Below are positions 1-12,659 of a stretch of 64,000 nucleotides of DNA, in pieces (position 1 is the stretch's first letter; the number at the start of each line of letters is the position of its first letter). Source of the DNA: CBDDEI01 sp965226775 (GTDB lineage: Bacteria > Chloroflexota > Dehalococcoidia > SHYD01). The position numbers were made by a program, and so were the translations under genes. The stretch spans positions 2,294,001 through 2,358,000 of the forward strand of contig CBDDEI010000002.1 in NCBI GenBank assembly GCA_965226775.1. The letters are read 5' to 3'. A model generated the notes under the pieces. It made no database searches. It worked only from the letters and a program-made list of their open reading frames with translations, and had not been told where the DNA came from.

Positions 1-1
1 G

Positions 2-3000
2 GACGCCGACACGAACACTGCCGGCCAGCAGGTGAACCTCCCCGCGGGGGACGACAAGCGCATCAACGTGGTGGTGACCCATACCGACAGCGGGACGACG
101 ACGACGCAGACCTACCGCGTGCTGGTGAGCCGCGAGGCGACGGACGACCCATGCGACGGCGGCGGCTACAACCCAACGCCCACGGCCGTCACGGTGGACA
201 CCGTGCCTATCGTGGTCGAGTCCACCACTGACGACTACTTTGTGCTCTACGTGAACCACGAAGTGAACGGCAGGGAGGTGGAGCTGCCGGTCCTGGTGAA
301 GCGGGGCGAAGCCGGGACGACCGAGCTGGACGAGAATATCGAGGCGCTGCCCCCGGAACGCTACCGGGTGGAGAAGTACCTCATCTCGGACCCGGCCGAC
401 GTCGATGGCGACTGCATCGACGACATCACCGAGCTGGACGACTATGGGAAAATGAACCCGGTCAACTTCGCCGCGTCAATTGCCTTTAAGCACGGCACTG
501 TCACCATTCCCGATCGCAGGACCTTCGAACGGCTCTCTTACCAAGGTGATGATGTGCAGATTGACCAGCATCTCGCCGGTCTGGAGTACGTCAAGTTCTT
601 CATCACCCGCATGAATTCCGACCAGCCAGCGGTCTATTTCATGAACACGGTTAGACACCGGTGTCACTGCACTTTTGCCCTCGCTGTCAATTTTACGTTC
701 AGAAAAGGGATGCGCGGCGAGATCATCTACCACCCCAATGTCGTGGCGCCGGACGGTTCGATAGGCGTCTACCGGTTCGAATTCGAGCCGGGGGATAACT
801 ATCCCTTTCGGGCTGTGCAATATGGGTATGAGGTGCTGGCCGCCAGCATGCCGCTGCTTGAGAACAACCTAGCGTACTACCCGATGCCCTACCGCGCGCT
901 ACCGCGGTATCACAGAGAAAAGGAGCAGTATGACGCCTCCCGGGTCAAAGTGTTGTTGGAAGAGGACATCTTACCCGATGTTGATTTCATCTCCCTCAAC
1001 CAAGAGACCGGTTACGGGTTCTTGCGAGTCATGTCGCTGGACGAGCGTCCCTATCCTCGCGACATCGTGATCTATGACACGCTGCCCAACGACCTGCCAC
1101 GGGTCGCCGGCATCATGACCACCGTGCCGCAAACGCCGCTCTCGCACGTCAACCTGCGCGCCGTGCAAGACGGCGTTCCCAATGCCTTTATCCGCGACGC
1201 CCTTGATGATGACACCATTGATGACCTGATCGACAGCCACGTCCAATACACTGTCACGCAGGACGGCTACACCATCCGCGCGGCCAACAAGGCGGAAGTC
1301 GACGCCCACTACGAGGCTTCCCGCCCGACCACGGCGCAGACGCCGGTGCGGAACCTCTCGGTCACCGAGATCACAGCGCTCAGCGATATCGGATTCGACG
1401 ACTGGGATGCGTTCGGGGTGAAGGCGGCGAACGTGGCCGTGCTGGGGACGCTGGGGTTCCCGGCGGGCACCGTCCCCGACGGATTTGCCGTGCCCTTCTA
1501 TTTCTACGACGAGTTCATGAAGGCCAACGACCTCTATGCCATGGTCTCAACCATGCTGGCAGACTCCGACTTCCAGACGGACTACGACACACAGGAGGAC
1601 GAGCTCAAGCAACTGCGCTCGGCCATAAAGGATGCAACCACGCCGGACAGGATCATCACCGCGCTTGAGGCTATGCACGCGGAGTTCCCGGACGGCACGT
1701 CACTGCGCTACCGCTCCAGCACCAACAATGAGGACCTGCCGGGATTCAGCGGCGCCGGGCTGTACGACTCCAAGACGCAGGACCCCGACGAGACCGAGGA
1801 AGACGGGATCGACAAGTCGATCAAAGGGGTTTGGGCGAGCCTGTGGAACTTCCGCGCCTTTGTCGAACGTGACTTCCACCGCGTCGACCACTATGCGACG
1901 GCGATGGGAGTCCTGGTGCACCCCAACTACTCAGACGAGCTGGTCAACGGCGTCGCCGTCAGTTTCGATCCCTTCAATGGCAGAGAGGGGAGCTACTACG
2001 TCAACAGCCAGGTCGGCGAGGACCTGGTCACCAATCCCGACGCGCGCTCGATTCCAGAGGAACTCCTGTTGGGCCCGGTTGGGGGCACGTATGGGCCATT
2101 CACGATTCTTGGTACTTCCAACCAAGTACCGGCTGGGCAACTCCTCATGACGGAAACTCAAATGGCCCAGTTACGTCAACACCTCGAGGTGATCCACGAC
2201 CACTTCGCGGGGCTGTACGACCCTGTAGCCGGCAAACCGTTCGCCATGGAGATCGAGTTCAAGATCACCAGCGAGAATGTCCTGGCGATTAAGCAGGCCC
2301 GCCCCTGGGTCTTTGGCTCAGCAGAAACGGTAACCCCGCCGCCCACGAACCAGGCCCCTGTGTTCACGGATGGCGCAAGTACAACCCGCAGCGTGGCCGA
2401 AACCACCACCGCGGGCGTGAACATCGGCGCACCGGTCGCAGCCACCGACCCCGACAACGATCCCCTGACCTACAGCCTGGGCGGCGACCGATGCGGCCTC
2501 CTTCGACATCGTCGCGTCCTCCGGCCAGTTGCAGACCAAGCTCCCTCTGGACCGAGAGACCAAGGCCAGTTACTCCGTCACCGTGTCAGTCAGCGACGGC
2601 GACCCCGACACGGCGATCGACACCACGACCACGGTGACGATCAACGTCACCACCACAACCACCGCCACTGCCACCGCTACCGCCACTGCCACTGCCACCG
2701 CCACAACCTCATCGGGGAGCAGGGGAGGAGGAGGAGGCCGCGGCCGCGCTACCCCAACGCCAACACCAACTCCGAGCCCAACGCCTACGGCGACACCAAC
2801 CCCTACCGGACCGCAGTTCTCCGGCTTGATTGCCGCTGAGCCCAGCGTGACCGCAACGGTGGTTCCTGAGGGCACTACCCTGGGCCTCAACGGCGGCGCA
2901 GACCTGCCAGGCGGCGTCTACGTGAACTTCCCGCCCACCGCAGTGGCCTTGCCGGTGCACGTGAGCGTCTCGGTGAGCAACGAAGCACCGAGCGACGTGG

Positions 3001-3927
3001 TTGCGCCCAGCGGCACCACCTCTGCTGCCGCTCACCATCGACATCACTCCGGAAACTCCCATCACCCTGGGCGAGCCGCTGACCATTGAAATCAACCCCA
3101 CGCCGGAACAGCTGGAGGCCGCAGGCGGTGACCTGAACAACCTCTCCGTGGGCGTGGTGACCCCCAACGGCATTGTGGTGCTGCCCGCGCAGGTGATGCA
3201 CGGCAGGCTGGTGGTGACCACCGACCGCCTCGCCCCCTTCGTCCTGTTAGCCATCACGGACACCGGCCCAGTTCTGACCCAGCCGCCTATGGGCGATGCC
3301 TCGTCCATGGGCCCGCTGCTGCAGTGGACCCAACCGCCGCGCACTACCTGGTTCCAGGTGCAGGTGATCCCCTTCAATGAGGACGGCCCCGGCATCAACC
3401 TGGTTATCGGCGACCGCGCGCTGGTGCGCGCCGCGCAGTACCAGGTCCTGGGCCCCAACTTCGGCAGCGCCGACCCCAACTACGTGATGCTGCCCGGCAT
3501 GACCTACCTCTGGCGGGTGCGCACTACCACGGTGACCACGAACCCCACGGAGGACGACTGGAGCGCGTGGGCAGTGAGCAGCTTCAAGACACCGCCAGCC
3601 AGCAGCAGCACCATCACCCCGGTGGCGCCGCCGGCCTTTGCGGAGGTGAGCACGCTCACCCCGACGTTGACCTGGGCGAACTCCAACACCACCGTGTTCT
3701 ACTACGAGGTGCAGGTTAGCAAGGACTACGCGTTCGGGCCGAACGCCTTCCTCTACAGTGAGTACGTCCATGGCGGAGCCAGCACCCCGCCCAACAGCTA
3801 CGTGGTGCCGGCAGCCTTCCCGCTAGAGGCAGGCGAGATCTACTACTGGCGCGTCCGGCCGCGGATTCAGGGCGACGGCGACCCGCTGCCGTGGAGCGCC
3901 ACCTACGTGTTCCTAGCGCCGGGCTAG
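2..3927 (+). CDS. Exported dikinase-like protein (phosphohistidine plus PPDK_N-type ATP-binding domain) with cadherin repeat and shared C-terminal module; 5' partial, two frameshifts
   Basis: The frame is open from base 2, so the start lies upstream. The first ~45 residues match the beta-sandwich at the start of the LRR protein at 49606, which suggests export. A mobile phosphohistidine-type segment (TPLSHVNLRA; His codon at 1145) is followed by an ATP-grasp region with GVKAANVAVL near 1420, SLRYRSSTNNEDLPGFSGAG near 1700 and a terminal KQARPW near 2290. His domain before nucleotide-binding domain is the order of glucan water dikinases, unlike PEP synthase. A cadherin-like repeat, Thr-Ala and Gly-rich linker, Thr-Pro linker and the shared C-terminal module follow. 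Frame breaks occur near 2485 (within the cadherin repeat) and at 3021 (one extra T compared with the other copies). Substrate unknown; an ATP-dependent enzyme outside the cell would be odd, so a catalytically inert binding role is possible. Confidence 0.72.
2751..3924 (+). repeat. Shared C-terminal module, copy 1
   Basis: Thr-Pro-rich linker, a segment beginning GPQFSGLIAAEPSV, then two Fn3-like stretches ending in YYWRVRPRIQGDGDPLPWSA. It is nearly identical in DNA to 11185-12358, 42820-43996 and 55515-56693. One extra base near 3021 puts the final ~300 residues out of frame; the upstream frame then stops at 3089 with the tail HPGRAADH. Confidence 0.9.
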
Positions 3928-3956
3928 GGCAGAGGCCGGCAGACGAGCGTTGAGTA

Positions 3957-3990
3957 AGGAGGGGGCCTGATGGCCTCCTCCTTTCCTTGG
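3957..3990 (+). terminator. Intrinsic terminator after dikinase-like gene
   Basis: Stem 3957-3967 (AGGAGGGGGCC), loop TGAT, complementary arm 3972-3982 with one mismatch, then a pyrimidine-rich tract. The same hairpin follows both protease genes (12383, 44024), with a shared ~70 bp downstream sequence. Confidence 0.8.
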
Positions 3991-4056
3991 TAGCGTTTTT
4001 GATGGGCAGATAAAGTAAGGTGAACTGCTGGTTAGCGGGCGAGCCTATGTACCCCA

Positions 4057-4188
4057 GCCGCAGGCCAGAAACTACACAGTAATTGTCACGATGGCGGCCT
4101 ATGTGCACACATCATGTATACCTAAGGGCTGTATCATGGACTATATATAATCTAGGGATATTATTTAGGGCCATACAGGTGGAGTGAA
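4057..4188 (+). promoter_or_regulatory. Promoter region of block A operon
   Basis: About 130 bp conserved with 33700-33816 upstream of the paralogous operon. Compared with block B it carries an extra ~16 bp that creates a TATAAT hexamer at 4146-4151. No good -35 box is visible at 17 bp. A ribosome binding site (GGTGGAG) lies just before the ATG at 4189. Confidence 0.45.
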
Positions 4189-4964
4189 ATGAGAAAGCTC
4201 ATTGTCCTGCTGACCATAGTTGCCCTTGAATCAAGCGTGATGACGGTCCTGGCCGGATGCGGATCGCCTACACCGACGGACCAGCCCGCTGCAGCGCCCA
4301 CGGAGACCGCATCGCCACTCCTGAAACCCACCGCAACCGTAGCTACTCCTCTCGTGGATGACTCCGTGTCTACACCAACTCCCGCGTCGTCTGCCAGCGA
4401 CGGGATTGAATTCACGCCCGTCGACTCTTCGGAACGTCCAAGAAACAGGACCCTATAACGGTTGCTGATCAGGATTCTCCCCAGAAGGATGGCCCCGGCG
4501 CTACCGGCCCTGTCCAGGGTGACCCCTACACCTGGCAGGACGGCGACAGGACCATGACGGTGATGCTTCAGGCAGACCTGGTAGTCGAGAAAGACTCCGG
4601 CGGATTGCCTCGTGACGTCGTTTCAGCCAACGAGGGTGGAACTAACGTTGTCAGGAGTGCGGATGCACAATCGAACAGTGCTACCCTGCCCGTCTTTCGC
4701 GCGGAGTCCGGCGCGCTGATGACCCTCCCCGGCGGCGTTCTGCTGGTGCTCAGCTCTGAATGGAGCCAGGCGGAAACGAACGCCTTTTTCTCCAACAATG
4801 GGATCAAGATGGACCGCGTGTCGGAGTTGGGCTACGTCGCTAACGGCTTCTTCGTTGAAACTGAACCAGGATTCCCCTCGCTGGACCTCGCCAACGCCCT
4901 GGCAGTGCAGGACGGTGTGGAAATCTCCAGCCCCAACTGGGGAAGAGACGCCACCCCGAAGTGA
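4189..4964 (+). CDS. Subtilase prodomain-like lipoprotein, block A copy (one frameshift)
   Basis: Paralog of the intact 258-residue gene at 33817. It starts with a lipoprotein signal (VLAGC), then a Thr/Pro-rich spacer, then a C-terminal ~90 residues that resemble the fervidolysin-type propeptide of subtilases: an amphipathic segment ending in GVEISSPNW. A single missing C near 4428 (compared with block B) breaks the gene into 4189-4458 and 4554-4964. It ends 79 bp before the protease gene. Known subtilase prodomains act as folding chaperone and inhibitor; a separate, membrane-anchored version acting in trans is inference. Confidence 0.65.
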
Positions 4965-5043
4965 TTGTTGCCTGTGCATACCACCGGTTGTTGTGACCCA
5001 CTGTTCCCGTGAACGCTAACGTCTCTTCAGCGTCATCTATCCC

Positions 5044-8000
5044 ATGACCAGGATGCTCAGTCCGGCCAGACTGCTGCCGGCGGCGGGATGTGCCCTGCTC
5101 TGCCTAGTGCTGGCCCTGAGCTACGCCAGCGCGCAGACTCCTCCTGCCGCGCCTACCACCGACTCTGTAACTTCTGGCGATACCTCACTTACCGTGGCCT
5201 GGACCGCTCCCGCCGGCGAGACCGGCATCACGGCCTACGACGTGCGTCACATCGAGACCAGCGCGGATGAGACGATGGACTCCAACTGGATCATCAAGGA
5301 CAACGCCTGGACATCCAGCGCGCTGCAATATACCATCACCGGCTTGACCAACGGCACGGAGTACGACGTGCAGGTACGCGCGGTAAACTCTCACGGAGAC
5401 GGGACCTGGTCAGACATCAAGACCGGTACGCCGGCACTCCCTGCTCCCATTATAGATTCCGTGCGTGCCGATGACCGAGCCGTGCTGGTTTCCTGGAGCG
5501 CACCCACCGGCATCACCACCGGAGTCTCGGCTTACGACGTGCGCTACATCGAGACCAGCGCTGATAAGACGATGGACTCCAACTGGACTGTGGAGGAGGA
5601 CGCCTGGGAAGAGGGCGACGGCAGCCTGGCCTACGCCGTCACCGGCCTGACCAACGGCACGGAGTACGACGTGCAGGTGCGCGCGGTGGACGAAAAAGAT
5701 GTCGACGGCGCCTGGTCGGCCACAACCAGCGCAACTCCCGCGGACCACGGCAACACCCAGGCAGCAGCCACTACCGTCTCTCCTGGCGCCAGAGTGTGGG
5801 GAGCCATTGACCCCGCCGACGATGAAGACTACTTCAGCTTTAGTGTGTCAAGGACAGCCGATTACTGGATATATACTTTAGGCGACCTGGATACCGTGGG
5901 TGAGCTGCTGGACGGTGACGGCATGTCCATCGACATCAGCGATAGAGGCTCCGTGCTGCCCAACCCGGACAACTTCTTCCTGTGGCAAAGACTCCAGTCC
6001 GGGACGTACTACATCAAGGTAACCGGCTACGGATCTACTGACGAACCATATGTCCTTAGGATCAGGGAGTTTAGGGACACAACTTCAAGGAGCAACGCGG
6101 CCACTCTGAATCTCAACGGCTCCGCAAGCGCCACCATAGACCCGGAAGACGACGAAGACTACTTCAAGCTGGAGCTTTCCGAGACAACGGAAGTTGCCAT
6201 TCGCGCCTCCGGGTACCCAGACACCGTTGGTGAGCTGCAAAGGAGCAACGGCACGGTAATTGCCTCCAACGATGACGGCTTTCTCTCTGGCGGCTGGACG
6301 AACTTTCTCATCCGGGAGAGCCTAAACGCCGGGGTGTACTACGTCAAGGTCAGCTCTTTCGCAAGTAGTTCCGATGGTCCATACACAGTATATGCTACGG
6401 CTATAACCGAGCCGGGCAGCGCCATCGCCGACGCTCAGCCGCTGACCCTCGGCGGTACCGCAGGCGGAATCATAGACCCGGCCGGCGACGAGGATTACTT
6501 CAGCCTGACCCTCGAAGAGACAACGTACGTGATAATCGGTGGAGCGGGCGAAGTCGTTAATATCAGCGGCGATCTGACCGATGAAAACGACCTCGCTGCC
6601 CCGGTAGACTCAGTTCACTTTAACCACTTATTCTTCTTCCAGGGCAGATTGGACGCGGGCACATACTACTTGAAGGTGACGGGCAAGGACGCCACGGAAA
6701 CAGGGCGTTACACCGTCAGGGCTATTGTGGAGAGCAGCTACACTTATTTTGTAAACCGCTGCTCCAACATCCCAACCAGCAGCAGCATCAACGACCCGCT
6801 CTACGGATGCCAGTGGCACCTGAAGAACAATGACCAGTTCCGCAACAGTGGTGGGCATGACATACGCGTCGAGGAGGTATGGCCCACCTACACAGGCTCC
6901 GGCATCAACGTGGCAGTGGTGGACGATGGAATGCACTACTGGCACGAGGACCTGACCGGCAATGTCCTCACCTCCTTCAATCACAACTATGACCCCGACC
7001 TGACCGACATCTACCATCCATTCGAGGACCACGGCACCGCGGTGGCCGGGCTCATCGCGGCGAAGGACAACAGCCTTGGCATGCGCGGCGTAGCCCCCGA
7101 GGCCAAGATATACGGTTACAATTATCTGGTGGTAGATACCGTGGCCAACGCGGCGGACGCAATGTCTCGCAACGCGGCGACCACGGCCATTTCCAACAAC
7201 AGCTGGGGGCCTGGGGATTACGGTCGCCCGGAACCTGCCCCTGAGCTGTGGGAGACTGCGGTCAAGCATGGCGTCACCACCGGATACGACGGGAAAGGCG
7301 TCTTCTACGCGTGGGCTGCCGGCAACGGAGGAGACCGCGACGACTACTCCACTCTGGACGAGTTAGCGAACTTCTATGCCGTGACGGCAGTCTGCGCTGT
7401 CGGGCACGACGACATTAGAAGCGACTACTCGGAAGCAGGCGCAAACCTGTGGGTGTGCGGGCCGTCCAGCAGCGGGAGGGATGGCCAGCCCCGAATAGCC
7501 ACCACCGATAACGGACACCGGTATAGGGGCAGTTTTGGCGGCACCAGCGCCGCCACTCCCATCGTATCCGGCGTCGTCGCGCTGGTGCGCGAGGCCAACA
7601 GCGCGTTGACGTGGCGGGACGTCAAGCTCATCCTGGCGGCCTCCGCCCGCAAGAACGACCCAGATAACACCGGCTGGGTGGAAGGCGCTTTCAAGTACGG
7701 GTCGAGCACGGACCGCTACAACTTCAACCACGAGTACGGCTTCGGCATGGTGGACGCCAAGGCGGCCACGGACCTGGCTCCGGGCTGGACCAACGTACGC
7801 GACTTGAGGGAAATCACCTCCGAATCCGGCGTCATCAACCTGCCAATCCCCGACTTCCCGTCATCCGGTACGCCTACCACCGTAACCACCAACCTGACCA
7901 TCGACCCGTTTGTGGAGTTCGTCGAGTTTGTGGAGGTCAACGCCCACTTCTTCCACGCTAACTTCCGGGACCTGACCGTTGAGCTGGTCTCGCCCTCAGG

Positions 8001-11000
8001 GACCGTTTCAACGCTGTCCACTACCGCCCTTAGATTCGGGTCGTTGACCTACAAGTTCCGCTTTGGTTCGGCCCGACATCTGGGCGAGGACGCGGCCGGC
8101 GAGTGGACGTTGCGGATTAAAGACCTGGAAAGAGTTGATACAGGAGCTCTCAGGTCGTGGGGTCTCACCATCTACGGTCATGGCTTCGTTCCCGGCGAGC
8201 CTGAAATCGACGTTGTGACTCCGGGTGGAGGCACACTCGAAATTGACTGGAAAGCGCCGACCGACACAGGGGAGACTGCCATCACCTCCTACGACCTGCG
8301 CTATATCCGAGATGACGTCACCGACAGGAGCGATGACAACTGGTCTGTGGTGACGGGCGTGGGGACGCCGAGCAACCGGAGCTACACCATCACCGGACTG
8401 AGCGGCGGAGTTAAGTACGATTTCCAACTCCGTGCCCACAACGATTCCGGACACGGCCCCTGGTCCCTAGGGGAAGCTGACGAGCCCACCACGGTCAAGC
8501 CGGCCGCACCGGCCATTACCGACGTCACTCGCAGCGATAGGACACTGGCGGTCGTCTGGACGGCCCCCGCTGACACGGGTGGCGGGGTCACAGCCTACGA
8601 CGTGCAGTACATCGAGACCAGCGAAGACGAGACGATGGAAGCCAACTGGACGGTACGGGACAACGCCTGGAGAAGCGGTGACCTTAGATATATCATCTCC
8701 AATCTCACAAACGCGACGGAGTACGACGTACAGGTGCGGGCCGTCAACTCCGCAGGGGATGGAGCATGGTCTGGCACAGAGACCGGCACGCCGCTGCCGG
8801 ATGACATACCCATAACGTTGCAGTGGGAAGAGACCTCTATTGAAGTGGCCGAGAACGCCGGGAGCATAGTCCTGAGGGCAGTAGTCACAACCACACTGGA
8901 CGCGCCGCCGGAGGCTGACTTCACCTTCGATGTGACACTGACCACCACCGATACCGGCACGACCCAAGGCGACGACTACACGGCTCCGCCTTCGTCCGCA
9001 ACCTTTGTCGCGAGCGACTTCAGCCAGACCGACGTGAACGGCCAGCAGCGCTACCGCGCCACCAGGGATTTCACCGTGGCTATCATAGACGACACCGCGG
9101 ATGAATCGAATGAATCATTCAGGGTAAGGCTGGCCTACCTGACTCCCGGCCTCACGCATCTCCAGGGAGGCCCCTCTACCGCAGTCGTCACAATCCAGGA
9201 CAACGAACACGTTCCAGTTACTATCAGCTGGGAACAGCCGGATCTAACGGTCAGTGAGAACACCGGAAACGCCACCCTGCGCGCTTACGCCATCACCACG
9301 GTGGACAAGCGGCCTGAAGACGGGTTCGCCTTCGACGCCTCCATCTATACGTCTGACGGCAGCGCGACCCAGCCCGGCGACTATACGCGGGTGGACGATA
9401 CCGTCACTTTCAGCCGGACCGACTTCAGCCGGGTAACCATCAACGGCGAACGACGCTATCGCGCCGCAAAGCAAGTGCCTGTGCCCATTCAGGATGACAC
9501 ATCCGACGAAGACGAGGAGGACTTCACGGCAACCATTGAGTACGCGAATCCCGGCCCGCTTCACCTGCAGGGCGGACCAGCCGTGATGACTGTAAAGATC
9601 ACCGACAACGACTTCGTACCCGTCACCATCAGCTGGGAACAGCCGTTGGTGAGCGTCGACGAGGATGCGACAACGGTCACCCTGCAGGCCAGGGCTACCA
9701 CCACGTCGGACAAAATGCCGGAGAGCGGTTTCACCGTCGCGCTGTCCGCGGCGACGGCCGGCGACACCGCCACCCGAGGCTCGGACTATCGGAGGCTGAC
9801 CAGCAACTTCCGCTTCAGCCAGGGCGACTTCACGCGCGTAGAGGTGGGGGGCCAATTCCGCTTCCAGGCAACCAAGGACATCAGCGTCTCCATCATCAAT
9901 GACACCGCCGACGAGCCGGACGAGGACTTCACGGTAACCCTGAGCTACTCCAACCCAAGCCTCCCTCATCTACAGGGAGGTCCCGCCACTACGACGGTGA
10001 CCATTACTGATAACGACCACGTGCCCGTGGTCCTGAGTTGGGAGCAGGCGGCGGTGACGGCCGAAGAAGCCACGAGTCCTGGGAGCACGCGCCCCGTCTC
10101 CCTGCGCGCCGTCGCCGTCACCACCAAGGACAAGATGCCGGAGAGCGGCTTCACCTTCGACGTAACCGTAGCCACCGCAGATGACAGCGCAACCCAACCC
10201 GCCGACTACCTGCGGTTGTCCGACACGGCGACCTTCAACCGGAGTGATTTCAGCCTGGCGACCGTCAGCGGCCAGCGGCGTTACCGCGCGGTGAAGACCT
10301 TCACGGTATCCGTCACTCACGACACCCTCCAGGAACCCAACGAGACCTTCACTGTGACCCTGGCCTACGCCGACTCCAGTCTGCCTCACCTGCTAGGGGG
10401 AAGGGACACGGCGACGGCGACGGTGACCATCACCGACGACATATCATCTACTGTGGACTTGAGTACAACGGTATCCGGCTCGCCCTTCCGTGTCTCCCGA
10501 GGCGAGGAGTTGACCTACGACTACACAGTCAGTAACTCCGGCCCGGCTGCATCGACAAACACGGTTGTGACGAGCACGCTCGACCGCGGCGTGAGCTTCG
10601 TGTCGGCTACTCCCGCTGACAAGTGCGCCCACTCGGGAGGAGCGACCGGCGGCGTGGTCACCTGTAGGTTCGATGCCCTGAATTCGGGCGCAAGCGAGGC
10701 AGGCGAGATCGTGGTGCAGGTCGGGCCAGCGGCATCCGCGGACATCGCCATAACCTCCGTAGCCACTGGCAACGAGCTGGACCGCAGTCCGGGGGACAAC
10801 ACGGCCACCGCGTTCACCGAACTCCTTGCCCCGCCCGAGCAGGTGACGAATCTGTCACCTGCTCGGAGCGGCGTCGATTTCATCGAACTATCGTGGGCCA
10901 CGCCCGCAGACAATGGCAGCCCCATCACCCGTTACGAGCTGGAACGCAAGGAGGCCGGCGAGAGCTATGTCCCCATCAATCCCGGACCTAGCGCCGCGGC

Positions 11001-12361
11001 TACAACGTACCTGGACAGCCAGGTGCCGGCTGGAACGACCTACACCTACCAGTTGCGCGCCGTCAACGCCGACGGCGACGCCGAATGGTCCAACGAGGCG
11101 ACCGCAACCGCTAGGGAAACCCGGCCTCCACCTACTCCTGGGCCGCGCGGCGGCGGGGGAGGAGGTGGGGGTCGCTCTGCCCAAACGCCAACACCAACGC
11201 CTACACCGAGCCCAACGCCTACGGCGACACCAACGCCTACCGGACCGCAGTTCTCCGGCCAGATTGCCGCGGAGCCCAGCGTGACTGCAACGGTGGTTCC
11301 TGAGGGCACCACCCTCGGCCTTAACGGCGGTGGAGACCTGCCAGGCGGCGTCTACGTGAACTTCCCGCCCACCGCAGTGGCCTTGCCGGTGCACGTGAGC
11401 GTCTCGGTGAGCAACGAAGCACCGAGCGACGTGACTGCGCCAAGCGGCACTACCCTGCTGCCCTTAACCATCAACATCACCCCGGAAACGCCCCTCACCC
11501 TGGGCGAGCCGCTGACCATTGAGATAAACCCCACGCCGGAACAGCTGGAGGCCGCAGGCGGTGACCTGAACAACCTCTCCGTGGGCGTGGTGACCCCCAA
11601 CGGCATTGTGGTGCTGCCCGCGCAGGTGATGCACGGCAGGCTGGTGGTGACCATCGACCACCTCTCCACCTTCGTCCTGTTGCCATCACCGACCCCGGCC
11701 CGTTCTGACGCAGCCGCCGATGGGCGATGCCTCGTCCATGGGGCCGCTGCTGCAGTGGACCCAACCGCCGCGCACTACCTGGTTCCAGGTGCAGGTGATC
11801 CCCTTCAATGAGGACGGCCCCGGCATCAACCTGGTTATCGGCGACGGCGCGCAAGTGCGCCGCGCAGTACCAGGTCCTGGGCCCCAACTTCGGCAGCGCT
11901 GACCCCAATTACGTGATGCTGCCCGATATGACCTACCTCTGGCGGGTGCGCACTACCACGGTGCTGACGAACCCCACGGAGGCAGACTGGAGCGCGTGGG
12001 CAGTGAGCAGCTTCAAGACGCCGCCGGCCAGCAGCAGCACCATCACCCCGGTGGCGCCGCCGGCCTTTGGGAGGTGAGCACGCTCACCCCAACGTTGACC
12101 TGGGCGAACTCCAACACCGCCGTGTTCTACTACGAGGTGCAGGTAAGCAAGGACTACGCGTTCGGGCCAAACGCCTTCCTATATAGTGAGTACGTGCATG
12201 GCGGAGCCAGCACCCCGCCCAACAGCTACGTGGTGCCGGAAGCCTTCCCGCTAGAGGCAGGCGAGATCTACTACTGGCGGGTGCGGCCGCGGATTCAGGG
12301 CGACGGCGACCCGCTGCCGTGGAGCGCCACCTACGTGTTCCTAGCGCCGCCGGGCCAGTAG
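5044..12361 (+). CDS. Giant exported kexin-like subtilase (S8), block A, with Fn3, PPC, P-domain, Calx-beta, DUF11 and shared C-terminal module; frameshifted near 3' end
   Basis: Signal peptide, two Fn3 domains, three PPC-like domains (each with DEDYF), then the protease. Catalytic residues visible: Asp627 (VAVVDDG), His663 (DHGTAVAG), oxyanion Asn761 (AAGNGG), Ser835 (GGTSAATP). A proprotein-convertase P domain follows (~925-1048), as in kexins/furin. Then two Fn3 domains, four Calx-beta-like repeats (8809-10440), one DUF11 repeat, an Fn3, Gly-rich and Thr-Pro linkers and the shared module. No prodomain precedes the catalytic domain; the preceding lipoprotein may supply it. The reading frame breaks at ~11682 and again near 11702, 11850-11862 and 12070 (net deletions); the first segment stops at 11811. 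Likely acts at or outside the cell surface. Confidence 0.85.
8809..10440 (+). repeat. Calx-beta-like repeat array, four units (block A)
   Basis: Units of ~400 bp, each starting with a (P)VTxSWEQ-type strand and carrying DDT.DE..E.F and VTI.DND motifs, typical of Ca-binding Calx-beta domains. Block B has about nine such units. Confidence 0.8.
11185..12358 (+). repeat. Shared C-terminal module, copy 2
   Basis: Same module as 2751-3924. It has no insertion at the +1 hotspot, but single-base losses near 11682, 11702 and 12070 and a two-base loss near 11850-11862 scatter the last ~230 residues over three frames. Confidence 0.9.
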
Positions 12362-12382
12362 GCCAGAAGACGAGCGCTGAGT

Positions 12383-12413
12383 AAGGAGGGGGTCATCAGA
12401 CCCCCTCCTTTCC
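12383..12413 (+). terminator. Intrinsic terminator after block A protease
   Basis: Perfect 11-bp stem (12383-12393 with 12400-12410), 6-nt loop, pyrimidine-rich tail. Between it and the next gene (to 12659) I see only the conserved ~70 bp post-terminator sequence and no other gene. Confidence 0.85.
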
Positions 12414-12659
12414 TTGGTAGCGTTTTTGATGGGCAGATAAAGTAAGGTGAACTGCTCATTAGCGGGCGGGGAGGCTTGTCCAAATACATTATCTCCTCAG
12501 TTGTCTTCTGAATAGTGCGCCGCGCCCAGGCCGCAGCCAATGTGCGCGAGTGGTTCCGCGATAGAGCCCACGCCGTGCACGTCGCAGCGGGACCTGCTGG
12601 TAGTTGGCGATGCTGGAAGTAAGCTGCTAATGTGTCTAGCAATCTCGAGGGGGTGAGCT

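Noticed and set aside
2570..2890. Minus-strand Val/Gly-rich frames opposite the Thr-Pro and Thr-Ala linkers (also 11046-11312, 42667-42945, 55237-55659)
   Set aside because: Mirror translations of low-complexity linker DNA; they recur wherever the linker occurs and have no start signals.
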